From contig JAIXRX010000164.1 of assembly GCA_027485005.1 (NCBI GenBank), positions 1 through 5,436 of the forward strand: 5,436 nt of DNA. Direction: 5' to 3'. Below, in pieces: positions 1 through 5,436 of this stretch (position 1 is its first letter; the number at the start of each line of letters is the position of its first letter). Under the pieces are notes generated by a model. It was not told where the DNA came from, did no database searches, and saw only the letters and a list, made by a program, of their open reading frames with translations. A program made the translations under genes and the position numbers. This stretch comes from Alphaproteobacteria bacterium (GTDB lineage: Bacteria > Pseudomonadota > Alphaproteobacteria > Rickettsiales > JAIXRX01).

Positions 1-1061
1 GCAAGCGGCGCCACAAAGCCTGCGGCGTCTTTGGTGTTCAACATGCCAAGCACAAGGTTCAGCGGGCGCTTTCGATCCGCCGCCCATGCCGCAATCGCAG
101 CCGCAGCATGAGGGTTATGTCCACCATCCAGCCATAATTCTGCGCCAGTTGGTAGATACTGGAGGAAGCGATGATCCTTGAGCTGTTGCAAGCGCGCTGG
201 CCAGACCGCATTGGTAAGGGCAGATTTTAGCGCTTGATTATCAATCGATGAAAAATGTTTTTGCAGCACCACCAACCCCGCCAGCGCCTGCGCAGCGTTG
301 GCATATTGGTGCTCGCCTGCCAATACTGGCGCTGGCATATCAAACGTTTGACCACCGCATTCCACGCGCATTCCTTGCGCGGTTTTTTGCCATGCATACG
401 TCTCTGAATTTAGATTCAGTTTTCCTAATGTATCATCAAACGCCTGCTGCGCTTCTGGGACTTGCGGCGCAATCACTATATGCGCACCAGCTTTTAATAT
501 TCCTGCTTTCTCTGCGGCAATACTGGCCAGCGTATTACCAAGAAACTCTGCATGGTCGAAGGCAATTGGCGTAATCATGTTAAGCACAGGGTTTGGCACC
601 ACATTGGTGCTGTCCAGCCGCCCACCAAGGCCAGTTTCCAGCAGCACCACATCCGCCTTAACTTCAGCAAAAAGTAGGAATGCCAGCGCCGTGGTCGCTT
701 CAAAAAACGTGGCGGGAATGCGCGCGAGAATGGGCTGCAACGCCGCGATTTTTTCGAGTAAAAGCGCGTCTTCTACAGGCTTTCCCGCCAGCACGATGCG
801 TTCAGAAAATTTGACCAAATGCGGCGAAGAATAATGATGCACGCGCAAACCCGCCGCTTCCAGCCCTGCCCGCACATACGCAAGCACTGAACCTTTGCCG
901 TTGGTGCCCGCCACATGCACCACAGGCGGCAACTTCAAATGTGGATTGCCCAACTCAGCCAGCAATGCCTCGGTGCGCTCCAAACCTGGCATAATCGCGG
1001 GTAATTGCGCGGGAATTAAACGCTCAAGCGCCTTACTGACTAACGGGTTCCTATCTAGCAT
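1..1061 (-). CDS. folC: FolC, dihydrofolate synthase / folylpolyglutamate synthase (C-terminus cut by window edge)
   Basis: This cytosolic ATP-dependent ligase of the Mur-ligase superfamily adds L-glutamate to dihydropteroate to give dihydrofolate, and usually also extends the polyglutamate tail of folates. In the 353 residues present I see the P-loop GTNGKGS (52-58), SSPHLVKFSERI (78-89), ETGLGGRLDSTN (142-153), DHAEFLG (169-175), EKAGILK (184-190) and LDGGHNPHAA (311-320). K185 aligns with the lysine that is carbamylated in E. coli FolC. The reading frame is unbroken to the left edge; compared with about 420 residues in E. coli, roughly 70 C-terminal residues lie outside. The ATG at 1061 shares its A with the folKP stop (TGATG), and AGAAGG lies 7 nt upstream, so translation is probably coupled. 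A GTG one codon upstream is a possible alternative start. 'WPARLQ' (287-292) and 'ELWLDGGHNP' have an alphaproteobacterial flavour (from memory). Family is certain; whether it is mono- or bifunctional cannot be read from sequence alone. Confidence 0.95.
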   Translation of the reverse strand, partial: MLDRNPLVSKALERLIPAQLPAIMPGLERTEALLAELGNPHLKLPPVVHVAGTNGKGSVLAYVRAGLEAAGLRVHHYSSPHLVKFSERIVLAGKPVEDALLLEKIAALQPILARIPATFFEATTALAFLLFAEVKADVVLLETGLGGRLDSTNVVPNPVLNMITPIAFDHAEFLGNTLASIAAEKAGILKAGAHIVIAPQVPEAQQAFDDTLGKLNLNSETYAWQKTAQGMRVECGGQTFDMPAPVLAGEHQYANAAQALAGLVVLQKHFSSIDNQALKSALTNAVWPARLQQLKDHRFLQYLPTGAELWLDGGHNPHAAAAIAAWAADRKRPLNLVLGMLNTKDAAGFVAPL

Positions 1062-2401
1062 CACTTCGCCTTCTGGCGCAACGCCCCAAACATTTGCACA
1101 TGACCTGCCACGTCATGCACTCGTAGATATTCCACCCTTTGCAACGCCAACTGCTCTGACCATTCAAGCGTGGCGGCGTCGCGCAGCTCATTGGGAGCAT
1201 CTTTAGGCAACCCTAAAAACGACTTGCGCGAATGCCCTATAAGCAAGGGCACATGCGGTAAACGCCATTCATTCACAAACTTTAGAAGCACTTCACATTG
1301 AGAGGCAGTTTTGCCAAAGCCAATACCGGGGTCAAGAATCAGCCTTTCAGAAGCAATTCCCAAGCGGCCAAGCCGCCCCACCGTTTCTAACATCCAAGCG
1401 CGCATAGACGACACCACATCCACATTATCCGCCCAGATTTCAGCGTGGCTGGCTGGCACAGTTAGCGAATGCATCACTACCACCATACAGTCACTTTGCT
1501 GCAATACACCAAGCATCTCTGGATTTTGCGCGCCACTCACATCATTCACCCAATCCACACCAAGCTCTAAGCATTTTGCAGCAGTGCTGGCATGACGTGT
1601 ATCCACACTTAGAAGCACCTTGTAGTGCTGCGTGAGCGCTCGCAACTCCTTCCATACCGGAGAAAGCCTTGTCCACTCTTGCTCAGCAGAAAGCGGCGTG
1701 GCGTGCGGTCGCGTGGATTCTGCGCCGACATCCAATACTCTCGCCCCTTCATCTATTAAGCGCTGCGCTGCTTGCAAAACTTGTTCTACTCTGGCATTTG
1801 CCAACCCATCCATTGAGAACGAATCAGGGGTGATATTCAAAATCCCGACCCATTGTGTTGGCTGCACGGGCAATGCTAATCGCGGCTCTATCCAGTTTGG
1901 CGGACTCGCAAAAATTTGGGCCAGTTGTATCACTGTTTTGTTTGTTTCTGGCACCACCCAATCAGGAGCAATCTGCGCCAGAGGCTGCATCACAAAATCT
2001 CGGCTTAACATCTGTGCATGAGGAACAATAAGGTTTTCCGCCTTAATCACTTGCTGGCCATACAACAATAGATCAAGGTCGATTTCTCGCGGGGCCCACA
2101 CCCCACGGTCTTCTCGTCCAAGCATTTTTTCAATGCGCTTAAGTGCTCCCAACATGCCTTCTGCACTCAGTGGCGTATAACCCGTGAGCACCGCATTCAA
2201 AAATGGTTTATTCCAAAGCTCTGGCGCGCCTTCTTTCAGTAGCGCCGGCGTTTCCATCACACGAGATATCCGCATGTTAGACAATAAAATATCCTGCCCC
2301 AGTGCCCGCACTGCTGCTTGCAAAAACTCCAGCCGATGGCCCCAGTTACTCCCCAGACCAATCGCGACAGGCGTACCAATATTTTTCGTAGTCGTTTGCA
2401 T
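1061..2401 (-). CDS. folKP: Bifunctional HPPK-DHPS: FolK (6-hydroxymethyl-7,8-dihydropterin pyrophosphokinase) fused to FolP (dihydropteroate synthase)
   Basis: This cytosolic enzyme of 446 residues catalyses two successive folate steps: pyrophosphorylation of hydroxymethyl-dihydropterin, then condensation with pABA to dihydropteroate. The HPPK domain (about 12-165) shows GLGSN (15-19), FLNAVL (67-72), PREIDLDLL (104-112; D108 and D110 match the Mg-binding aspartates of E. coli HPPK) and VPHAQM (126-131). After a short linker the DHPS domain (about 183-440) shows GILNITPDSFS (186-196; N189), ESTRP (228-232), SVDT (265-268), NDVSG (286-290), DPGIGFGK (357-364), GHSRKSFLG (389-397; K393) and RVHD (427-430). 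The ATG at 2401 is the only likely start: an in-frame TAG lies four codons upstream and no strong ribosome binding site is seen. It is the first gene of a folKP-folC pair and diverges from pabC. FolK-FolP fusions are known in plants, fungi, Francisella and Rickettsia. An oddity is GAESTRPH in place of the usual GGESTRPG. Neither domain lacks a catalytic residue I can identify. Confidence 0.96.
   Translation of the reverse strand: MQTTTKNIGTPVAIGLGSNWGHRLEFLQAAVRALGQDILLSNMRISRVMETPALLKEGAPELWNKPFLNAVLTGYTPLSAEGMLGALKRIEKMLGREDRGVWAPREIDLDLLLYGQQVIKAENLIVPHAQMLSRDFVMQPLAQIAPDWVVPETNKTVIQLAQIFASPPNWIEPRLALPVQPTQWVGILNITPDSFSMDGLANARVEQVLQAAQRLIDEGARVLDVGAESTRPHATPLSAEQEWTRLSPVWKELRALTQHYKVLLSVDTRHASTAAKCLELGVDWVNDVSGAQNPEMLGVLQQSDCMVVVMHSLTVPASHAEIWADNVDVVSSMRAWMLETVGRLGRLGIASERLILDPGIGFGKTASQCEVLLKFVNEWRLPHVPLLIGHSRKSFLGLPKDAPNELRDAATLEWSEQLALQRVEYLRVHDVAGHVQMFGALRQKAK
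1069..1074 (-). promoter_or_regulatory. Shine-Dalgarno site for folC inside the folKP 3' end
   Basis: On the minus strand AGAAGG lies 7 nt before the folC ATG, within the last codons of folKP. Its spacing supports the ATG at 1061 as the folC start and fits translational coupling through the TGATG stop-start overlap. Confidence 0.6.
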
Positions 2402-2425
2402 CGAACTCAGCTAATACGACAAGCC
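2402..2425. promoter_or_regulatory. 24-bp divergent junction between folKP and pabC
   Basis: Only 24 bp separate the start codons of the two diverging operons. The gap contains no convincing -35/-10 pair on either strand and no clear Shine-Dalgarno sequence for either gene. I infer that the promoters overlap the opposing coding sequences, or that one or both transcripts have very short leaders. The region must contain or adjoin regulatory DNA, but I cannot identify the elements. Confidence 0.45.
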
Positions 2426-3277
2426 ATGACATCACGCTACTGTTTCTTACATCATCAACTGGTTGAAATGGAAAAAGCCGCCCTGCCCGTACAGGATCGT
2501 GGCTTCCGTTTTGGCGATGGCGTGTTTGAAACCATCCGCGTGCATCAAGGTGTACCACTGTTTTGGCAATTACACATGGCGCGTCTACAGGAAGGCTTGC
2601 GGGCACTCAATATCCCTTCCCCTGCGCACGATCTTGCTGAAGCCTCGAAAGCCCTGCTACGCGCCAATGAGGTAAGCGAAGGTATTCTGCGCATCGCGAT
2701 TTCTCGCGGCGTGGGTTCGCGCGGGTATCTGCCTCATGAAACCGGCGCCCCCACCTTGCTGATTGAAGCGATGAGCGCGCCTACCGCGCCACCGCATGCA
2801 TTGCATCTGTGGCTTAGCCGCTATGAAAAAATCTCTCCCCGCGCACTGCCCGTGCAACTCAAACTTGCGCAAGGCTTGAACTCCACGCTTGCGCGCATGG
2901 AAGCGGAAAGCCAAGGCTGTGACGAAGCGATTTTGCTTAATGCCCAAGGCGAGCTTGCGGAAGCCAGTAGCGGCAATCTTTTCTGGTGGAAAGATGGCAC
3001 GCTTTATACTCCCGCGCTTGAATGTGGGCCGCTGGCAGGTGTGACCCGCGCCGTGCTTTTGAATCTGACCGAGGCGCAAGAAGTGCGCGCACCGCTGGAT
3101 GCATTAAAACAAGCAGATGGCGTATTTGTCTGCAATGCGAGCATGGGGCTACGACCTTGCGACAACCTGCAACCCAATAGTTGGGAATGGCCAGTACCCA
3201 CCGCTTTTGAAGCACTTAAAGCCACATATCAGCAAGCCATTCTGCGCAATCTCGAGGGGCAAGCAGGATTATGGTAA
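2426..3277 (+). CDS. pabC: Aminodeoxychorismate lyase (PLP fold-type IV aminotransferase family)
   Basis: The predicted enzyme converts 4-amino-4-deoxychorismate to pABA and pyruvate using pyridoxal phosphate, in the cytosol. In 283 residues it shows DRGFRFGDGVFETIRV (24-39), the lyase-type signature ISRGVGSRGY (92-101), K146 at the start of a segment that aligns with the PLP-lysine region of the class IV family, EASSGNLFWWKDG (179-191; E179 matches the Glu facing the PLP ring nitrogen) and GPLAGVTR (201-208). T36 aligns with the threonine reported as important in E. coli PabC. The frame stays open 36 codons upstream (to 2318), but that stretch lies antisense to folKP and does not resemble the family; the ATG at 2426 gives the normal N-terminus. 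The family also contains branched-chain and D-amino-acid aminotransferases, which look similar. The RGxGxRGY motif, 'NLFW' and the overlapping pabB gene favour the lyase. The stop overlaps the pabB start by seven bases. Confidence 0.9.
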   Translation: MTSRYCFLHHQLVEMEKAALPVQDRGFRFGDGVFETIRVHQGVPLFWQLHMARLQEGLRALNIPSPAHDLAEASKALLRANEVSEGILRIAISRGVGSRGYLPHETGAPTLLIEAMSAPTAPPHALHLWLSRYEKISPRALPVQLKLAQGLNSTLARMEAESQGCDEAILLNAQGELAEASSGNLFWWKDGTLYTPALECGPLAGVTRAVLLNLTEAQEVRAPLDALKQADGVFVCNASMGLRPCDNLQPNSWEWPVPTAFEALKATYQQAILRNLEGQAGLW

Positions 3278-4557
3278 TCTTGCCTCATTGGCTAGAACCG
3301 CTGGCCGCCGCCAACCATTACTGCACCAATGAGTCCAGTTATGTGTTATTGCATTCCTCACGCACAGATGAAACCTATGCCACCCGCAGCATCCTTGCCT
3401 TTGGTGCGCCACACATCCAAAACACTCCATCTTTGGAAACCTTGGCAGAAACGCTGAAACCAAGCGCTGAAACACCGTGGGATGGTGCATGGTTTGGCTA
3501 TGTGGGATACGAGCTTAAACATGCATTTGAAACTCTCGCGCTCACTGCTCCAAGCCCGCTGGCTCTGCCTAACGTGTGGCTTGCGCAATTTGCCCATGTG
3601 ATGGTGTTTGACCACGCCAATCAAAGTGTAGAGCTGCACAGCCAGCAAGCAGATGATGTGCTGCGCCATTGGCCAGCAGCGGCAAACGCCCCAACGCCAC
3701 AGATGCTGGAAGCAAAAAACGCGCAATCGAATATGCATAAATCTGAATATCTTTCCAAGGTGCAAGCCATCATTGAGGATATTCATGCAGGGCGCTATTA
3801 CCAAGCCAACCTCACCCGCAAATTTTTTGGTGAACTGGCCACACCACCACAGCCACTCTCGGTCTTTGCCGCCTTGTGCGAACTCAGCCCTGCGCCATTT
3901 TCAGCGCTGATTGTGACGCCGGAATTCTCTATTCTTTCCTCTTCGCCCGAGCGTTTCTTGAGTGTGAATGCGCAAGGCCAAATCATCAGCGAACCCATCA
4001 AAGGCTCTGCGCCGCGCGGTAAAACCGAAGAAACCGACCAACGCCAACTGGAGAACCTCAAGCAAAGTGTCAAAGACAATGCAGAAAATCTGATGATTGT
4101 AGATCTGATTCGACATGATTTAGCGCGGATATGCAAGGCAGGCAGCGTACAAACAGAAGAAATTGCCACGCTCCACAGCTTTGCCAATGTGCATCATTTG
4201 ATTTCTAAAATTGCAGGCCAAAAACGCGAAGATGTCACGATGGTGGATGTGCTGCGCGCCACCTTCCCGCCAGGCTCGATGACGGGCGCGCCCAAAATTG
4301 CCGCCATGCAGGCCTGCGCGCAGTATGAGGGCATGGATAGAGGCGTGTATAGCGGCGCACTTGGCTGGTTTGGCGCCAACGGCACGTGTGATTTATCGGT
4401 TGTCATCCGCACGCTTATTTTGCAAGGCTCATGCTTTGAATTTCAGGTGGGAGGCGGCATTGTAGCCGATTCCAAACCCGAGGCCGAATGGCTGGAAACC
4501 CTTGCCAAGGCAAGTGCACTGGCAAAATTATTAGATATAGATGCGGGAAGTTTATAA
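3271..4557 (+). CDS. pabB: Aminodeoxychorismate synthase component I
   Basis: This chorismate-utilising enzyme (428 aa) aminates chorismate to 4-amino-4-deoxychorismate, the substrate of the neighbouring PabC. It normally takes ammonia from the glutamine amidotransferase PabA, which is not in this window or fused here. The N-terminal part has GYVGYELKHAFE (76-87). The catalytic domain (about 155-420) shows YYQANLTRKF (176-185), SSSPERFL (223-230; E227), PIKGSAPRG (242-250), VDLIRHDLARI (277-287), HHLISKIAG (308-316), PPGSMTGAPK (333-342), YSGALGWFG (360-368) and GGGIVADSKPEAEW (394-407). The lysine in PIKG (K244) is the marker separating PabB from anthranilate synthase TrpE, which has PIAG. 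The ATG at 3271 lies inside the pabC 3' end (ATGGTAA overlap). Possible ribosome binding sequences are GAGGGG at 3254-3259, rather far, and AGGA at 3265-3268, very close, so reinitiation after pabC is likely. Full length, no disruption. Confidence 0.95.
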   Translation: MVILPHWLEPLAAANHYCTNESSYVLLHSSRTDETYATRSILAFGAPHIQNTPSLETLAETLKPSAETPWDGAWFGYVGYELKHAFETLALTAPSPLALPNVWLAQFAHVMVFDHANQSVELHSQQADDVLRHWPAAANAPTPQMLEAKNAQSNMHKSEYLSKVQAIIEDIHAGRYYQANLTRKFFGELATPPQPLSVFAALCELSPAPFSALIVTPEFSILSSSPERFLSVNAQGQIISEPIKGSAPRGKTEETDQRQLENLKQSVKDNAENLMIVDLIRHDLARICKAGSVQTEEIATLHSFANVHHLISKIAGQKREDVTMVDVLRATFPPGSMTGAPKIAAMQACAQYEGMDRGVYSGALGWFGANGTCDLSVVIRTLILQGSCFEFQVGGGIVADSKPEAEWLETLAKASALAKLLDIDAGSL

Positions 4558-4560
4558 GAC

Positions 4561-4587
4561 GCTCCGAAGTCAGTAGACTTCGGCAGC
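4561..4587 (+). terminator. Hairpin 3 nt after the pabB stop, possible terminator or mRNA 3' stabiliser
   Basis: CCGAAGTC (4564-4571) and GACTTCGG (4576-4583) form a perfect 8-bp stem with an AGTA loop. It can be extended by GCT/AGC (4561-4563 with 4585-4587) across one bulged C. No T-tract follows, so it is not a standard intrinsic terminator. It may protect the pabB mRNA end, aid Rho-dependent ending, or belong to a palindromic repeat that fills the gap. Confidence 0.5.
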
Positions 4588-4594
4588 CCTGAGC

Positions 4595-4618
4595 AAGCCT
4601 CATGTGAGAGCCAGGCTT
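4595..4618. repeat. Second inverted repeat of the pabB-AIM24 gap
   Basis: AAGCCT (4595-4600) and AGGCTT (4613-4618) form a 6-bp stem with a 12-nt loop. A competing small stem CTC/GAG (4599-4601 with 4606-4608) lies inside. It is weaker than its two neighbours and is listed mainly because it is one of three consecutive inverted repeats. Confidence 0.35.
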
Positions 4619-4628
4619 ATCACCGTAG

Positions 4629-4646
4629 CTTTCGCGTAGGCGAAAG
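4629..4646. repeat. Third inverted repeat of the pabB-AIM24 gap
   Basis: CTTTCGC (4629-4635) and GCGAAAG (4640-4646) form a perfect 7-bp stem with a GTAG loop, followed by GC-rich ACGCGCAGCGGAGG. It lies 27 bp beyond the stop of the minus-strand AIM24 gene, so it could fold at the 3' end of that transcript too. No T-tract follows in either direction. Its look recalls dispersed palindromic (REP-like) elements; that is a guess from form only. Confidence 0.45.
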
Positions 4647-4672
4647 ACGCGCAGCGGAGGCAAATGTAAACA

Positions 4673-5368
4673 CTACTTCTGATTCAGCTGGCTTATCAAA
4701 TGACTGAAATGCCCTGCGAGGCTGCTATTCATCATTTCTTGCAGCATCAGCGGTTGGTTGGGCACGGGCGCAAGATACACCCTGCCGGTGCCTTGAATCA
4801 CCGACACAATCATCTCGCCGGAAAATAATGTGCCCATGAGAGAGCGGGTGGAGGTTTGCACCGAATAATCCAAAGTCGCACTGCGCGCCACCGCAAAGCT
4901 GCCATCCACCACCAAACGGTCAGAGCGTAAATCGATGGCCTGCACCGGCCCTGGCGCGCGCACAATGACGCTGCCTTCACCCTTCACCGCCGTTTGCACC
5001 AAACCTTCGCCGCCCAGCAAGGTGGTCGAAATTTTGTTCATTTTCGCGGTGACTTCCACGCCCATATCACTCGCCCAATAAGCCCCACGGTCGAGCACAT
5101 AGGTTTCGTCCTGCAAATCCAGAATAAAAAATTCATGTAACGATGGCTCAAGCATAATCTTCCCAGAGCCTTGATAGACAGGGCGAAAAGCCTTCTCGCC
5201 AGTAAAGCGGGACTTGATAAAACTCCCCACCGAGGGCATGGGCGTCTTCATTTCAATCGGCCCTTGATAATAATGCAAAGCGCCTGATTCCGCGCGAATC
5301 GCTTCTTTATGCAGCGTGGCCTCCACATAAGAAATCATGTCCTGCTTATATATTTTCCACTCTGGCAT
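4673..5368 (-). CDS. AIM24 / TIGR00266 family protein of unknown physiological role
   Basis: This 231-residue protein matches the AIM24 (formerly DUF124, TIGR00266) family by pattern: a beta-rich, glycine-spaced protein with LLGGEGLVQTAVKGEGSVIV (117-136), then an alanine-proline-glycine turn and IDL (145-147), and a C-terminal IVSVIQGTGRVYLAP (187-201). Yeast Aim24 is a mitochondrial protein linked to inner-membrane organisation; the bacterial role is not established and I assign none. There is no signal peptide or transmembrane segment, so it is probably cytosolic. The ATG at 5368 is preferred over an upstream GTG at 5413 because AAAAGGAG sits 7 nt before it, the 15 extra residues (with KRR) look like leader sequence, and MPEWKIYKQD begins like the family. 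It is convergent with pabB and not obviously related to folate synthesis. Family assignment is from memory of its motif pattern. Confidence 0.85.
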   Translation of the reverse strand: MPEWKIYKQDMISYVEATLHKEAIRAESGALHYYQGPIEMKTPMPSVGSFIKSRFTGEKAFRPVYQGSGKIMLEPSLHEFFILDLQDETYVLDRGAYWASDMGVEVTAKMNKISTTLLGGEGLVQTAVKGEGSVIVRAPGPVQAIDLRSDRLVVDGSFAVARSATLDYSVQTSTRSLMGTLFSGEMIVSVIQGTGRVYLAPVPNQPLMLQEMMNSSLAGHFSHLISQLNQK

Positions 5369-5375
5369 GGTAGCT

Positions 5376-5383
5376 CTCCTTTT
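5376..5383 (-). promoter_or_regulatory. Strong Shine-Dalgarno site of the AIM24-family gene
   Basis: On the minus strand AAAAGGAG ends 7 nt before the ATG at 5368. This decides the start against the GTG at 5413, which would place the site inside the coding region. Confidence 0.8.
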
Positions 5384-5392
5384 GCATAGGAG

Positions 5393-5402
5393 CGTTATAA
5401 CG
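5393..5402. other. 10-bp perfect palindrome in the AIM24-gene leader
   Basis: CGTTATAACG equals its own reverse complement. It lies 24 bp upstream of the start codon and just downstream of the best -10 candidate. It could be a small operator half-site pair, or TATAAC within it could itself serve as a weak -10. A palindrome of this length can arise by chance. Confidence 0.25.
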
Positions 5403-5403
5403 G

Positions 5404-5412
5404 ATTTTAGCA
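5404..5412 (-). promoter_or_regulatory. Extended -10 promoter candidate for the AIM24-family gene
   Basis: On the minus strand TGCTAAAAT matches the extended -10 consensus TGNTATAAT with one mismatch. Transcription would begin near 5397 and give a leader of about 29 nt. No good -35 is found at 17 bp upstream, which an extended -10 can tolerate. A seven-base T-run lies just upstream. Confidence 0.4.
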
Positions 5413-5415
5413 CAT

Positions 5416-5436
5416 AAAAAAACCCCTCTCTTCATA
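5416..5436 (-). terminator. Probable 3' half of an intrinsic terminator for a gene beyond the right edge
   Basis: Read on the minus strand this is GAAGAGAGGGG followed by seven T's, the typical descending arm and T-tract of a Rho-independent terminator. The matching ascending arm (expected CCCCTCTCTTC) would lie beyond 5436, so the hairpin cannot be confirmed. If real, it ends a minus-strand gene upstream of the AIM24-family gene and makes that gene its own transcription unit. Confidence 0.4.

Noticed and set aside
248..2021. Several plus-strand open frames of 85-129 codons across folC and folKP.
   Set aside because: They are shadows of the well-supported minus-strand genes, with no family resemblance and biased composition (Ser/Thr/Ala rich).
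1061..2401. DHPS domain as an acquired sulfonamide-resistance (Sul) enzyme.
   Set aside because: The gene is a chromosomal-type HPPK fusion in a folate operon, has no insertion next to the STRP loop, and has no mobile-element context.
2412..2420. TAATACGAC upstream of pabC matches the first nine bases of the T7 promoter.
   Set aside because: The rest of the T7 consensus (TCACTATAG) is absent and there is no phage context; a nine-base match is chance.
2318..2425. Possible 36-residue N-terminal extension of PabC.
   Set aside because: It lies antisense to the folKP 5' end, has basic low-quality composition and does not match the family; the protein from 2426 has the normal class IV N-terminus.
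3271..4557. pabB as anthranilate synthase TrpE or isochorismate synthase.
   Set aside because: The PIKGS motif has the lysine typical of PabB where TrpE has alanine, and the gene overlaps pabC.
4415..4663. 82-codon minus-strand open frame running through the palindromic gap into pabB.
   Set aside because: Most of it is antisense to the conserved pabB C-terminus, no ribosome binding site is evident, and its protein resembles translated repeat rather than a known family.
5369..5413. GTG start at 5413, adding 15 residues to the AIM24-family protein.
   Set aside because: The strong AAAAGGAG site would then be inside the gene, and the best promoter candidate would overlap the start codon; the ATG at 5368 is better placed.

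Overview
The window is a compact folate-biosynthesis locus, probably from an alphaproteobacterium. That assignment is an inference from motif flavour: FolC carries 'WPARLQ' and 'ELWLDGGHNP', wording I associate with alphaproteobacterial FolC. The fused FolK-FolP enzyme is compatible with this but not diagnostic. No rRNA, tRNA, CRISPR array, phage gene or transposase gene is visible.

Left half, minus strand (1-2401): a bifunctional HPPK-DHPS gene (folK-folP fusion, 446 aa) is followed by folC, whose start overlaps the folKP stop by one base (TGATG). folC runs off the left edge; 353 codons are present and roughly the last 70 residues are missing. Together they add pyrophosphate to the pterin, join it to para-aminobenzoate (pABA), and then add glutamate.

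Middle, plus strand (2426-4557): pabC (aminodeoxychorismate lyase, 283 aa) overlaps pabB (aminodeoxychorismate synthase component I, 428 aa) by seven bases (ATGGTAA). This pair makes pABA from chorismate, with a glutamine amidotransferase (PabA) that must be encoded elsewhere. The two operons diverge from a gap of only 24 bp, so the pABA-making arm and the pABA-using arm stand back to back. Any conventional promoter for one arm must lie inside the first gene of the other.

Right part: pabB converges on a minus-strand gene for an AIM24/TIGR00266-family protein (231 aa, physiological role unknown). The 115-bp gap between them (4558-4672) holds three consecutive inverted repeats, none followed by a T-tract; it may be a dispersed palindromic element. 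Upstream of the AIM24 gene are a good ribosome binding site, an extended -10 promoter candidate, a short palindrome, and at the right edge what looks like the 3' half of a terminator for a gene outside the window.

The genes are recognisable housekeeping enzymes and I see no clear sign of a new biological system. The points most worth a second look are the palindromic gap, the 24-bp divergent junction, and the altered DHPS pterin/pABA loop.
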